From Thecamonas trahens ATCC 50062 (lineage: Eukaryota; Apusozoa; Apusomonadida; Apusomonadidae), in contig NW_013657676.1 in the NCBI RefSeq assembly GCF_000142905.1, positions 437,256 through 501,255 on the forward strand: a stretch of 64,000 nucleotides of DNA. Reading direction: 5' to 3'. How positions within the stretch are numbered: the stretch's first letter is position 1; every line of letters starts with the position of its first letter. Positions 39,001 to 47,810 of this stretch are shown here, in pieces. Under the pieces are notes generated by a model. That model made no database searches. It worked only from the letters and a program-made list of their open reading frames with translations, and was not told where the DNA came from. Made by a program: the position numbers and the translations under genes.

Positions 39001-39808
39001 GCGCCGGCATGGCCAAGTGAGGATCTTTGCGGCTGGCAACGCCGCCGGCCAGCGGTGGAGACGACGAGAGCGGGCTCGACGACGGCGGTGAGCCTGACGA
39101 GCCGAGCCTGTTGATGAACGACGAGAACTTGGCGATGCGCGAGGAGCCCGAGGCCGGCTGCGGGACGGCGCCGGGCTCGACATCGGACATACTGCGGTCG
39201 AGCGGGTCGGCCGGGGCAGGCGCCGCGTCAGAAATGCGGTACTTTCGGACGACCGAGGCCGGCGGAAGCTCGAGCGTCCAGTCGGTGACGCAATAGACCC
39301 AGCCCGAGGCGGCGGTGAGGAGAAGGACCGTGTCGTGGAATGGGTCGAGACCAGCGGCGTTCATGGGCTCGGGAAGGCCGTAGGCCCAAACCCTGGTGCC
39401 AGCCTCGGTGTTGTACAGCACAAGCCGGCCCGAGGTTTCGATGGCGAGCAGGTGGCCGGCCGGGAGCCAGAGGAGGTCGACAAGAGGGCGGGCCGGCGGG
39501 CAGCGGACCATGGGCAGGCCGTCGGCCACGTTCCACACGGTGATAGCGCCAAGAGCGTCGACGGCGGCGAGCTTGAGATAGTACGGCTGGTCGAACGAGT
39601 CTGACAGCGGCTCACTCGACCAGCGGAGAAGCGAGACGGGCTCGTCCGAGACTGCGTCCAGCGACTGGACCACCTCGAGCGAGTCGGGGTGGACGACGAC
39701 GACGGCCGAGTGGCACCCGTATGCAAGCAGGCCCTGCCAGGACATGTCCACGGCCCCGGCGTTGCCCTTGGCTAGCGGACCGGGCACACACTTGGGGGCG
39801 ACCTGCAT
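36059..39808 (-). CDS. WDR11: WDR11 (double beta-propeller, endosome-Golgi tethering)
   Basis: WDR11 works with FAM91A1 in tethering endosome-derived vesicles at the trans-Golgi and, in animals, has been linked to ciliary signalling. The N-terminus GAVDMSWQGLLAYGCHSAVVVV matches the WDR11 opening. The C-terminal helical block is also diagnostic: SLKACLVSAVM, VKLVATDLVSNGHVTEGVQLLCLIGKRADACRYMQSYG, then WREAAWLAK. I start at ATG 39808 (MQVAPKC), which gives 1249 residues and an N-terminus of family length. ATG 39895 is possible but would leave only 9 bp to the preceding gene's stop. A Ser/Pro-rich insert lies in the first propeller. The stop lies within a CTAG shared with the convergent GTPase stop. 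Confidence 0.93.
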   Translation of the reverse strand: MQVAPKCVPGPLAKGNAGAVDMSWQGLLAYGCHSAVVVVHPDSLEVVQSLDAVSDEPVSLLRWSSEPLSDSFDQPYYLKLAAVDALGAITVWNVADGLPMVRCPPARPLVDLLWLPAGHLLAIETSGRLVLYNTEAGTRVWAYGLPEPMNAAGLDPFHDTVLLLTAASGWVYCVTDWTLELPPASVVRKYRISDAAPAPADPLDRSMSDVEPGAVPQPASGSSRIAKFSSFINRLGSSGSPPSSSPLSSSPPLAGGVASRKDPHLAMPAQLAMNRRSRSLSPRTVASASAAAAATRVEPQGGGKLVDVVYSLSTPSIVYFVLQWEILLFDLVLEQALCAIQLDRKRYAPLTRIYVLRNDPSLLYALHADGLVVCRSTPPNAFEYSVVWASSALRKSSVSGGPLGHVYGAAMAPLSPQRMALVTSLGAVAILDLISPHNASPRLALTGTHEGLTRKLSVLAVAPDGLTAAVGSGDGLVQLVHLGSGEVERTWAVFDTAVMGLAWASSSCLVAYTRDGTPSWADPTKLVSSSGSAEFANALVALNIASGRALPLRTTVTGDAAPITSLAVAASGKLIALAFARPLHETLEIWDMKSDSLLRAVSGHGPIRALAWSPPNYDVSLTTLSAAESTLLAQAASNALVEQLVFATDAHILLRYTVVAGAVHPGASIALDVTEPVTALAWSSTLIVAGTLHGSVHVLDLAHNMLHESASLHGPVTSLAFAHPASPNWARLLVGFDGGGFGVWDALARVALNHSSRTSGLRLLASALSWAGENPVVLSLDGMLRVLDPTLSRASAHMSQRATTATTLSLISPLTLPHHVALSLKARLQHGLQPPELVAPPHISLVECNSDRIRSARDSLRASEANLPARLRAELLAASGPAQRALAAASFFGDQDGVEFWTVVEHYVQKAKQAQSGAEHAPRSQEAPAAYDLITSSASPPPSLPLEDSRHGGSLAATDSASAPSSASKASELLPLSAHHDLLQEREAVVDRDSRLLAMHTHKRGDHEFTLTKVHAHIQLGEYPAAVRMLLETPVDHPAYMVDSLKACLVSAVMSPHSFVSTVKLVATDLVSNGHVTEGVQLLCLIGKRADACRYMQSYGLWREAAWLAKIGLDEAAAAVVFSAWAEHLADAGDVDAAIGVLISLMDWHSALQLLYNRKAYSRAALLARTCVAEGLLVADGDPAATHPRGSAGRSLLPLRPLLEAIYLEYGMFLYHIGAMELAESYLLRAGPTGEHMLECLVQSIIRGP

Positions 39809-39904
39809 GTGGGGGGCTCTCAGAAAGGTGGGGTGGGCAGAGTGCCACAACCGGTGGCGGGGTGCCACGACCGCCACACGGCTACAGCAGCACATGCACT
39901 TGTT

Positions 39905-41883
39905 TCATTCGTCAGCGTCGACGAGCGCGTCGAGGCGGGCGCAGGCGGCATCGATTGCCGAGACGAGGTCAGGAGCGAGGTGGAAGGTGCGCGAGGACAG
40001 CGCTTTGCTCAGTTTGTCAAACGCCGCGTTGAGGGCTTGGCACGGCTTGGCAGCCGAGCCCCAGGCGCGGGCGGGAGGAGCGGGCGCAGATGGTGGTGGC
40101 CTGGCGGCAGCGATGGCGGCAGCGGTGGTGACGGACCTGTCGACAGCGGTGGCCACGCTTGGGACCGCTCGGAGAAGCTTGTCCAGTGTCGACGGCGCGC
40201 GGCGCGAAGCTCTTCCAGCACAGATGGCAGTGCAGAGCTGAGTGGCAGTCGCGGCCAGCTCAGCAAGGAGGTCTGCGGCCGAGGCCAGGGCCTGGAGCAG
40301 GGCGTGGACCACGCGCCGGTAGCTGCGCGCGGCAAGAGCGTGACAGCCGGCAGGCGCAGAGTGCAGAGAAGGAACAAGTGCGAGGGTAGGACTTAGGTCG
40401 AGCGACACATCCTCAGACACAAGTTCGGCGGCCTGGGCCTCCGAAAGGGTGGCGGCGAGCGAGGTCAAGGCTCCATGCAAGACATGGGAGGTGTTCACGA
40501 CGGCTGCGACGAGCCGCGGTCCACCAAAGAACCGCGGCACATAGCCGGGCATGCAAGAAGGGAAAGTCGAAGCCGGAAGGGAGACTGGAGCCGCAAGGGC
40601 AAAGAGTGCATGCCACATGAGACGGAGCAGCATGGCAGCTTGCGGCTTTGCAGCATCAAGGGTTGCCGGGAGAAGCTCGCCGTGGGAGAGGACCGAGCGG
40701 AGGCGCGGGCCGGCGCGGACAACAAGGATGTCGTGCAGCGCGTCCAAGACCGGTGGTGGAATGAGCGACTCGCTCACCAGCGGGTTGGCCATGTGATCGG
40801 ACGAGAGAATGCGATTCTGGCGGCGCGAGAGAGTGAGCTCGACGCGCGAGCCGGGAACGGGCACAACCGGATCCAAGAAGTAGTCGAGGGTGGTGTAGTA
40901 GTCATCGGTGGCGGCAAAGCAAGCGACAGAGCCGCCTTGAGCGATGCGGCGCAGTATACGGTTGTAGCGAGCGCAAAGGCCAGGCGGAGCGCATGCTCGA
41001 GCGCGGGGAGGAGGATGGCAAGCGCCGCCGACGGCGCGGTGCTTCCCAGTGACCAGGCGAGATCAAGGAGCGCCCGGCGCGGCGGATGGCTGAGCATGGC
41101 GTGGAGCGAGAGGAGCGGATGTGGAAGCCCATCGACAGGGGGAGGCGTCGCCGAGAGGTGGCTCGAGAGCAGCCCAGCAAAGTCAAGCGGCAGCTCGCTG
41201 TCGTCGACCACCACCGATTCCAAAGGAGGTGGAAGGGGCTGTGAAACGAGGGCATCGAGCACGCCAGGCGTGGCTGAAGCTATGGCCAACGCCTCTGCGA
41301 GCGCGGCAAGCAAGAGCGCAAGCAGTGGCAGCGAGAGTTCGGGCTCGGGGCAAAAGCCGTGCCAGACCAAGTTGCGGACATTGACACCGCGGTTGGAGGC
41401 AAGCAGGCTCTTCAGCCACCGCGATCGGGCTGGCTCGGCATCCGCAAGCTCAGGGACCAGCAGCAGGTCCTTGAGCATGTTGGGTGGACTCACTACGCCG
41501 CGATGGGTAGCAAGTGCGGCGAGCGTGGCCTCGAGGCAGGGAAAGACGAGCGCGGCCGCCAGGTGGATGTGAGGCGCAGAGCCATCCGCAGCAGCGGCAG
41601 CGGCCGGCCTCATGGCCGGGCAGAGGAGATCGATGTGGGCGGCGACGGCATGCGGAAGGCCCACATGGGCAAGGAAGTCGGCGGCCGGTCGTGCGGCGAG
41701 CGCCAGAACCAAGTACGGCGGCAAGTCTGGAGATGCAGCAGCGAGTGCGTCGAGCGCAGTCCAGACAACCGCACCGGTGTCGTCAATGACATCGTCGAGG
41801 TGCGGCGGTGAGTGTGGCGGCAGCGAGGCAAAGGCCTCGATGCGGGCAGCGACGTCAGGGCGGAGAAAGATGCTGTCGGTCAT
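39905..41883 (-). CDS. ERMARD-like / DUF4209 protein, one-base frame break
   Basis: It begins MTDSIFLRPDVAAR at ATG 41883. It carries two R(N)xxxxHG-type motifs: GVNVRNLVWHGF in the first half, typical of DUF4209, and RLRSVLSHGEL in the second, a HEPN-like RxxxxH. The surrounding Leu/Ala-rich helices suit the ERMARD (C6orf70) family, an ER-associated RNA-degradation factor in animals. One frame ends at 40774 but becomes atypical after ~40975. The adjoining frame supplies ARYNRILRRIAQGG then DDYYTTLDYFLDP in register, so one base is missing near 40966-40980; there is no homopolymer here. Restored length is 659 residues. Naming rests on remembered motifs. Confidence 0.6.
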
Positions 41884-42096
41884 GCGAGGGTAGCCGTAGC
41901 CCGGGAAAGAGGGGGGGCGGAGGGGGGAAGGGGGGTAAGAGCCGAGTGGAACGCGGGTTCGGGAAATGCCTCGAGTTGGTGAGGCGACTGAGGCAAGTGC
42001 CAGCTCATTGGCTGCCTCGGAAAGGGAGGGGAAGAGAAAGGTATCACTTGTCTGAAGACAGAGAGACAGGGAGAAAGAAGGCACACACAAGTAGAA
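41884..42096. promoter_or_regulatory. Divergent promoter region (213 bp)
   Basis: Spacer between the ERMARD-like gene (-) and the GPR107-like gene (+). It is purine-rich on the + strand with GGGG-containing tracts (41908-41937). No gene. Confidence 0.4.
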
Positions 42097-43452
42097 ATGG
42101 TTCAGAAGACGTTTGTGGTGGCTGTGGGCCTCTTTGTGGTGACGGCGCTTGTGGCCGAGAGCGCGGCACTCCGCAACGGGCTGACGATGAAGCAGGACGG
42201 GCGGGCGGCGTTCTTTGTGGAGAACTTTGGGTACGAGGCCGGTGGGCATCTAGAGGTCATTGTGCACCCTGGAGTGCGGATGTGGGTGGAGAAGGGGGCG
42301 TATGTGTCGCACACGCATCCGATGGGCTTTGTCATTCGCAAGACCAAGAGCGACTCGGCCGAGTACGTGGACGAGTACGGAACGTCGTGCCTGGCGGACA
42401 TTGTGCCTGAGGATGCGCGCGAGCGCGACATTGTGTCTCTGGCCAACGAGACGACGTGGATTGATGGGGTGCACTACAAGCGGGTCATCCAGCCTGGCGA
42501 GGAGGGCCTGTACAACCTGTACTGGTTCAACTGCGCGCCGGCGACGCAGGTCTCGCTGACGGTGGACGTGGTGATGTACAACCCTGGCCCCAACTACTTG
42601 TCGTCGGGCAAGTCGCCGCTCCCGACGCTCTACGTTCTGTTCACTTTTGCACACTTTGCGATTGTGGGTGTGCTTGTGATGTTTATGCGGCGGGCGGGTG
42701 CGGTGGTGTACAAGGTCCACTACCTGATGGCGGTGGTGGGTGTGCTCAAGGCGCTCACGCTGCTCACGACCTCACTCCGGTACCACTACATGAAAACGAC
42801 GGGCCACGGGTCTGGCTGGAACGTAGTCTTTTACATTCTCAAGGGTCTCACCGGGCTCATGCTCTTTACGCTCATTGCGCTCATCGGCACCGGGTGGGCC
42901 TTTGTCAAGCCGTATCTGACGGACCGTGACAAGAAGGTCTTCCTTGTGGTCATTCCGCTCCAGCTCATCTCGAATATTGCGCTCATCATGGTGGACGAGA
43001 TGCAGCCCGGCTCGCAGTCGTACCTCACGTGGTACGACATTCTCCGCATTGTTGACATTGTGTGCTGCGGCGTCATCCTCTTTCCAATTGTATGGTCCAT
43101 CAAGCACCTGCAGGATGCGTCTGGCACTGACGGTAAGGGGCGTAGCTCTGCGAGCAAGCTCAAGATCTTCCGCCAGTTCTACATGCTGGTTGTCGCCTGG
43201 ATCTACTTTACCCGCATCATTGTGTACATGCTCGAGGCCACGGTTCCGTTCCGCTACATCTGGCTCTCGTATTTTGCCACCCTCGCCTCCACCCTCGCCT
43301 TCTACATTGTGGCCGGCTACAAGTTCCGCCCGGTGCCGAACAATCCGTACCTGGGCCTTGCCGGCGGCTCGGACGTCGAGCTGGAGGATTTTGATGGCGG
43401 CGAGATGGGCGACGACGCCGACATCGACATTGACATTGATCTTGGTGTGTAG
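42097..43452 (+). CDS. GPR107/GPR108-like seven-TM protein (Lung_7-TM_R)
   Basis: A 451-residue Golgi-type membrane protein. A signal peptide (VVAVGLFVVTALVAESA) is followed by a luminal beta-rich domain ending GEEGLYNLYWFNCAP. Seven membrane spans start at LYVLFTFAHFAIVGVLVMF. Family-typical signatures include PLQLISNIALIMVDE and a QFYMLVVAWIYFTRIIVY span. An acidic cytosolic tail rich in Asp ends the protein (DDADIDIDIDLGV). Animal GPR107 cycles between the trans-Golgi and endosomes and is needed for retrograde traffic of some cargo. The tail has no di-lysine but could bind basic partners. ATG 42097 directly precedes the signal peptide. Confidence 0.85.
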   Translation: MVQKTFVVAVGLFVVTALVAESAALRNGLTMKQDGRAAFFVENFGYEAGGHLEVIVHPGVRMWVEKGAYVSHTHPMGFVIRKTKSDSAEYVDEYGTSCLADIVPEDARERDIVSLANETTWIDGVHYKRVIQPGEEGLYNLYWFNCAPATQVSLTVDVVMYNPGPNYLSSGKSPLPTLYVLFTFAHFAIVGVLVMFMRRAGAVVYKVHYLMAVVGVLKALTLLTTSLRYHYMKTTGHGSGWNVVFYILKGLTGLMLFTLIALIGTGWAFVKPYLTDRDKKVFLVVIPLQLISNIALIMVDEMQPGSQSYLTWYDILRIVDIVCCGVILFPIVWSIKHLQDASGTDGKGRSSASKLKIFRQFYMLVVAWIYFTRIIVYMLEATVPFRYIWLSYFATLASTLAFYIVAGYKFRPVPNNPYLGLAGGSDVELEDFDGGEMGDDADIDIDIDLGV

Positions 43453-43668
43453 ACCAATAACGTGAAGTAACGACTCGGAGACCTGAACTGGTTTACAGGT
43501 AGAGGTACAGGACATGGGGGAGGAGTTCGTTAGGCAAACGACAGCGAGCAACACTTCGCGCCGGAACGCGAAGACTCGGCCGGGAAAGCAACAACCTCAT
43601 TCAGAGTCTACAGCAAAGAGGCATCCTTCATAGTAGGCGCAGCTGGTGTCAAGGAGGTTTGATTAAGA
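43453..43668 (+). other. Intergenic spacer
   Basis: A 216-bp gap between tandem + strand genes; nothing recognisable. Confidence 0.4.
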
Positions 43669-45536
43669 ATGACTGTGGGCGCTTGCGTGGCTGGCACGCG
43701 TGGAGCCGAGAGCATGTCACGCGGCAGCAAGGGTCCTCGTGCACGGCGCGAGTCACGTGGCTTGCATGGCTCAAAGTCGGCATTTGCGGCGATGGCGGCG
43801 GCAATGGCGCTGATGGTGGCGCTGGCTACGGCGGTGGTCGGAGAGGTGGCTGTCGTTGCCGAGCGGACCAACTGCGTGGAGCTCAACGGGGCCAATGAGT
43901 TTCGACTCTTCTACTCGACGACGCAGAGCAACTCGACGACTGTGGCGCTGCGGATAGAGGCGCCTGTGAGCGCGGGATGGATCGGACTGGCTCGAATGGC
44001 GGGGCCGGGCTCGTCGATGCAGGGCGGGGACTACGCGTTTGCGTTTGTCACCGACGGCGACGAGCCGTTTCTGCTGCAGGGCTACCGGACCAAGGCGGGA
44101 TCAGGCGTCATCTCTGTGAATGCAGCGAACGAGACCGATTTGGGCTCTCCGGTGGTCGAGCGGGTGAACGGCAAGCTGGTGGCGTCGTGGATCAAGCCGC
44201 TCGACACGCCCGGTCCAAACGGAGTGGCGTGGGGGGTGGAGTGAATCCGCTCGGCTTTGCGCTTGAGCGCGGGACCAATCCGACGGTGGCAGGTCCTGCA
44301 GGCAACCTCTTCCACAATGTGGCGTACGGACACGTGACGGTGGACTTTTCTGCGGTGTCAACATGCACGCCGCCGCCGCCGGCACCGCCGCCGGCACCGC
44401 CATCGCCACCAAGTCCACTCATCAACCTAGACGGCGCGCACCGGTTTGTTGACGGCGAGTTTAGCATGGAGTTCAAGGTCGACAGCGAGGCAGAGCGAGT
44501 CTCGATTGCCCTATCGTCGCCACATGCGAGCGGATGGGTTGGCCTCTGCTTTACCACGTCGCCCGGGCGGATGGGCCCAGGCCATGCGTTTGTGGGCTAC
44601 GCTTCGGCTCGGTATTCCCCCGGCTTTGTGGTCTCGCAGCGACTTAATCCTGCAGTACATCAGATGCCGCAGCCATCGCAGACGCAGTCTGTGCTGGCAA
44701 CGGCGGGCGCCGTGGTGGACGGGCGGCTGACGATCTCGTTTTCACGGTCGATAGCCGCGTCGGGCCCAGGTGACGTGACGCTGCGGAACGAACCGATGGC
44801 TGTGGTATGGGCATACTCTGTACAGACGCCCGACGATGGTGATGCGACGCTGGAATCGCCGTTTGCGCAGCATGGGCGGAGTGAGCACTCGACGTCGGAC
44901 ATCCGGGTGAACTTTTTCACCGGCGAGGTGACGCGCGACGATCTCCGTGAGCGGGTCATCACCGCGCACGCGTGGCTCATGCTCATTGCTTGGTTTGTCC
45001 TTGTCCCCATGGCCATTCTCATTGCGCGTTACGCCAAAGATGCACTTGGTGCCAACTGGTTCCGGGCGCACATGGCGCTCAATCTGGTGGCGGTGGCTGC
45101 GACCGGTGCCGCCTTTGGCATGGCCGTCTGGTACTCGGTCGAAGACTTTGACGGCGCTCACAAGGTGCACAAGATCATCGGCCTTATCATCCTTCTCGCC
45201 ACCTTTGTCGAACCAATTCTGGGTGAGGTGGCCAATGTGATGTGGAGCCCGGACCGTGAGGCTACTCCGTGGTTCCCGGATCGCATCCACTGGTGGTTTG
45301 GCCGCGCCCTCGTCCTTCTTGCCCTCGTCAACTGCTTCCTCGGAATGGACTCCAAGGAGTGGGGCATGCCTGCCTTTGTGGTTGGGGGAGTTGTTGTCGG
45401 CGTCATTGCCCTCACCTTTGCCGCGCTTGAGGCCACGGTCGGCAAGATCGTGCACGGCAAGATGCGCGCCGAGGAGCAGCTTCTAGTGCCTGCTGATGGG
45501 AGCGGCGGTGGCCATCGACAGCAATATGGCGAGTGA
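43669..45536 (+). CDS. DOMON-DOMON-cytochrome b561 protein, one-base frame break
   Basis: A predicted transmembrane ferric or dehydroascorbate reductase of the CYBDOM type. The N-terminus from ATG 43669 carries a basic lead, then a signal sequence (MAAAMALMVALATAVVGEVAVV), so an internal start near 43792 is possible. Two extracellular DOMON domains follow (ISVSAGWIGLA-like and ASGWVGLCFTT cores), joined by a Pro-rich linker. The b561 core has His ligands in ITAHAWLML, RAHMALN, AHKVHKIIG and RIHWWFGRALVLL. A GGGGGG at 44231-44236 breaks the frame: one reading ends GVAWGVE-stop, while the next frame carries NPLGFALERGTNP onward. One more G gives AWGGGVNPLGF and 622 residues. Confidence 0.88.
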
Positions 45537-46277
45537 CGACCATCATTGAATGCTTCCGCCACACGTTGGCGAGTGTGTCTTGTGTCTTTGCATAGCGGGC
45601 ACGATGGGGGGGGGGGGGGGGGCGGTTGACGAAAGGCTATTGAGCAGGATGCAACATCGCGTTTTCGGGATTGCGCTCTAATAGCGCTCCTAGCGCGCTC
45701 CCCAGAGCGCTCTCTGTAGCAAGTGTGCTCCCGGAACAGTCCTGGGCGCCAGCGTTCTGCGACCGTTCCCGGAACGCTATCCCCAGACGGGATGAAACAC
45801 CTACAATCATAACAAAATGCGATAAAACTCGCAAATATATTCATTTTGTATAAAATATACTGTAAAATTTAAAGATGTTTTGAATTGTGATACGTGTGTG
45901 TAATAAACATATAAAAATAATTTGGTGTTTATATATTTTTATGGTTTAGATGCGTGCAACGTTTCAGCAGCCTGATCATTGAAGTCGTGTTTTCATGTAG
46001 GCGAGCACTCCCTCCCCCCTCCCCCCCCAAAGGCTTCAAGAAGCTCTCCTGTATAGCTTTACGTGCAAGTCCTAGCTTGGGCGATGACAATCATCGCCAC
46101 ACGACCATCCGAAAGTCGTGCAGCGATCACATGCCGCATGGGCGACAGTTCGGCGAACTGCCCTCCGAGGCTCGCCGGCACTGACGGCAAACTTTGAAAG
46201 GCGCTCAGCGTCGCTAATGTGGCAGCGACTGCTACGGTGAGTCACCGGATGCGGCTTCCTGCTTCATGCAAGCTCGC
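45537..46277. other. 741-bp gene-free region with G17 run, GCGC palindromes and AT-rich island
   Basis: The largest gene-free stretch in the window. It has a G17 run at 45606-45622, then a cluster of GCGC palindromes (AGCGCT, GAGCGCTC; 45672-45715). Repeated CCCGGAAC motifs follow (45730-45778). An island at about 45796-45956 is roughly three quarters A+T, in a genome that is otherwise strongly GC-rich. The island contains the palindrome GTATAAAATATAC and an ATAAAAATA / TATTTTTAT inverted pair. I recognise no snRNA, tRNA or coding frame. Confidence 0.6.
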
Positions 46278-47537
46278 TCACCCTGCATCTCCGTGCTCAT
46301 CAGCCTCGCGTTCCTCATGAATCCCAGACGCAACACCATACCGACGATAGACGCCCCGCGCAGCAGCAGCCTCCATCGCTGCTCGACGCTTCTTCGAAGA
46401 CGCAGCCGCCCACACACGTTCGCTGCGGCTCGTCACCCTGGCCACGCCCGAGCCCGGAAGGCGGGCCACGCTACCGCTCATCTTGGCCTCGATGTACAGC
46501 CCACGCCAGGTATGCGAGCGCTGGGTATGGAAGGCTTTGCAGGCAGCGAGAAGCACGTCGGCAGAGTCGACATCGCGTGCAACATAAAACTTGAACAGAT
46601 CGAACCACAGTGTGTTGTCGGCTGCAATGCGTCGCAAGACACGACACGCTCCGCTAGCCCGCAGCAAGTCCGGAACATCGAGCCAGCCCAAGATCGCAAG
46701 CAGCAGCTCGTCGGGCATGTCCAGCAGCGAGAGCGCGCTTGATCCACCGTCCGAGACCTCACCGCTGCTCGGACTCCTCGGCCTGCTCGGCCTGACCCCA
46801 CCTCCACGCCGGAGCAAGAGCCCAGAGACCGAGGGCGGATCGTCCGAGTAGCTCGCGACCGTGACCTTGACCGGGATCACGCTTCGCGTCACATGCCAAC
46901 CCTCCCACTCAAAGTCGTGGGTGGCGTTGCCGTAGCAGCAATAGCAAAAGTCGAGGCACCAGTACCCCTGCTCATCATTGTCATCTGCTTGGTCTTCAAG
47001 CGTCGTGGAAGTCATCCCAAATCGCGACGCCAGGCAGTGCACAATCTTGCGGTGAAACGACGACTTGGGAGTAAACATCCGGAACAACGATCTCGCCCCC
47101 GTGCCTGCAATCCACGCGGCGCCTAGCTCGCGCAATGCAGCCTCGACCGCTAGTACGTACGGGTGGTGCGCGGTAGTGAGAACCTCGGCCAGAAAGTCGT
47201 CATCACGGGTACCGACCGAAACATATGGCCGCGTCGGGCAGACGAACGCAGCTCGATCGCTCGCCGAAAAGGGGCATGGAACATCCTGCGGCTCGCAGCT
47301 CGGGAACTTGATTGTCACGGTCCGCTTCTCTGGCCAGTCTTCGATCCCATACACCAGCCGCGCTTCCGGGTCGGTCACAACCTCGCCGTCGACCGCAACT
47401 CGCCCGCTGGTCACCAGCGCCTTGACAAGATCAGCTCGCCCGCCCCACAAAGCCGTGACAAACCAATGCAGAGTCATCCCAGACATGCACAACTTGTTTG
47501 CGCGCCACCGTGCCTCCATGCTGCTTGAAGCTGCCAT
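46278..47537 (-). CDS. R3H + F-box protein
   Basis: A 419-residue protein from ATG 47537. An N-terminal segment (CMSGMTLHWFVTALWGGRADL) is followed by a beta-rich region with CPTRPYVSVGT. An R3H-like nucleic-acid-binding motif (FHRKIVHCLASRFGM, RxxxH, residues ~150-172) comes next, then an acidic loop with several Cys. A typical F-box occupies ~268-312 (LLDMPDELLLAILGWLDVPDLL, then CRVLRRIAADNTLWFDLF). The F-box predicts a Skp1-Cullin ubiquitin ligase adaptor. R3H plus F-box is an uncommon pairing as far as I know. The C-terminus is basic with SKKRRAAMEAAAARG. The upstream frame extension starts at a TTG, so it was rejected. Confidence 0.72.
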   Translation of the reverse strand: MAASSSMEARWRANKLCMSGMTLHWFVTALWGGRADLVKALVTSGRVAVDGEVVTDPEARLVYGIEDWPEKRTVTIKFPSCEPQDVPCPFSASDRAAFVCPTRPYVSVGTRDDDFLAEVLTTAHHPYVLAVEAALRELGAAWIAGTGARSLFRMFTPKSSFHRKIVHCLASRFGMTSTTLEDQADDNDEQGYWCLDFCYCCYGNATHDFEWEGWHVTRSVIPVKVTVASYSDDPPSVSGLLLRRGGGVRPSRPRSPSSGEVSDGGSSALSLLDMPDELLLAILGWLDVPDLLRASGACRVLRRIAADNTLWFDLFKFYVARDVDSADVLLAACKAFHTQRSHTWRGLYIEAKMSGSVARLPGSGVARVTSRSERVWAAASSKKRRAAMEAAAARGVYRRYGVASGIHEEREADEHGDAG

Positions 47538-47810
47538 TTCCTGTCCCACCGTATCCGTCCACCGACTCTTGTCAGGTGGCAGGAGGAGTGTGCCCGAGTC
47601 CAACGCTGGGCTGCGGCGGCCCGTTCACTCTTCTTCCATTGCCCCTTCCTTGTCACCAAACTCGGTCGACAGAAAACAGGGACGCAGCTAGCCAGGTCTG
47701 TGCTACACACCTGTCCCACTACCCCACCCCCCCCCCCCCCCACCCCCCCCACCCCCACCCCCAACACACACACACACACACACAAGACCACACACACCAC
47801 ACCGCTATAC
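47538..47810. promoter_or_regulatory. Divergent promoter region with C15 run and CA repeat
   Basis: A 273-bp spacer between the F-box gene (-) and the next gene (+). A 15-C run (47727-47741) and a CA microsatellite (about 47764-47783) lie in the probable 5' UTR of the right-hand gene. Confidence 0.45.

Noticed and set aside
39893-39895. ATG 39895 as WDR11 start
   Set aside because: It would leave 9 bp to the upstream stop and add a non-conserved leader; ATG 39808 gives the family-length N-terminus.
45796-45956. AT-rich island as a tRNA, U6 or other snRNA
   Set aside because: No cloverleaf, B-box, U6 ACAGAGA or U2/U5 hallmarks could be found by eye.
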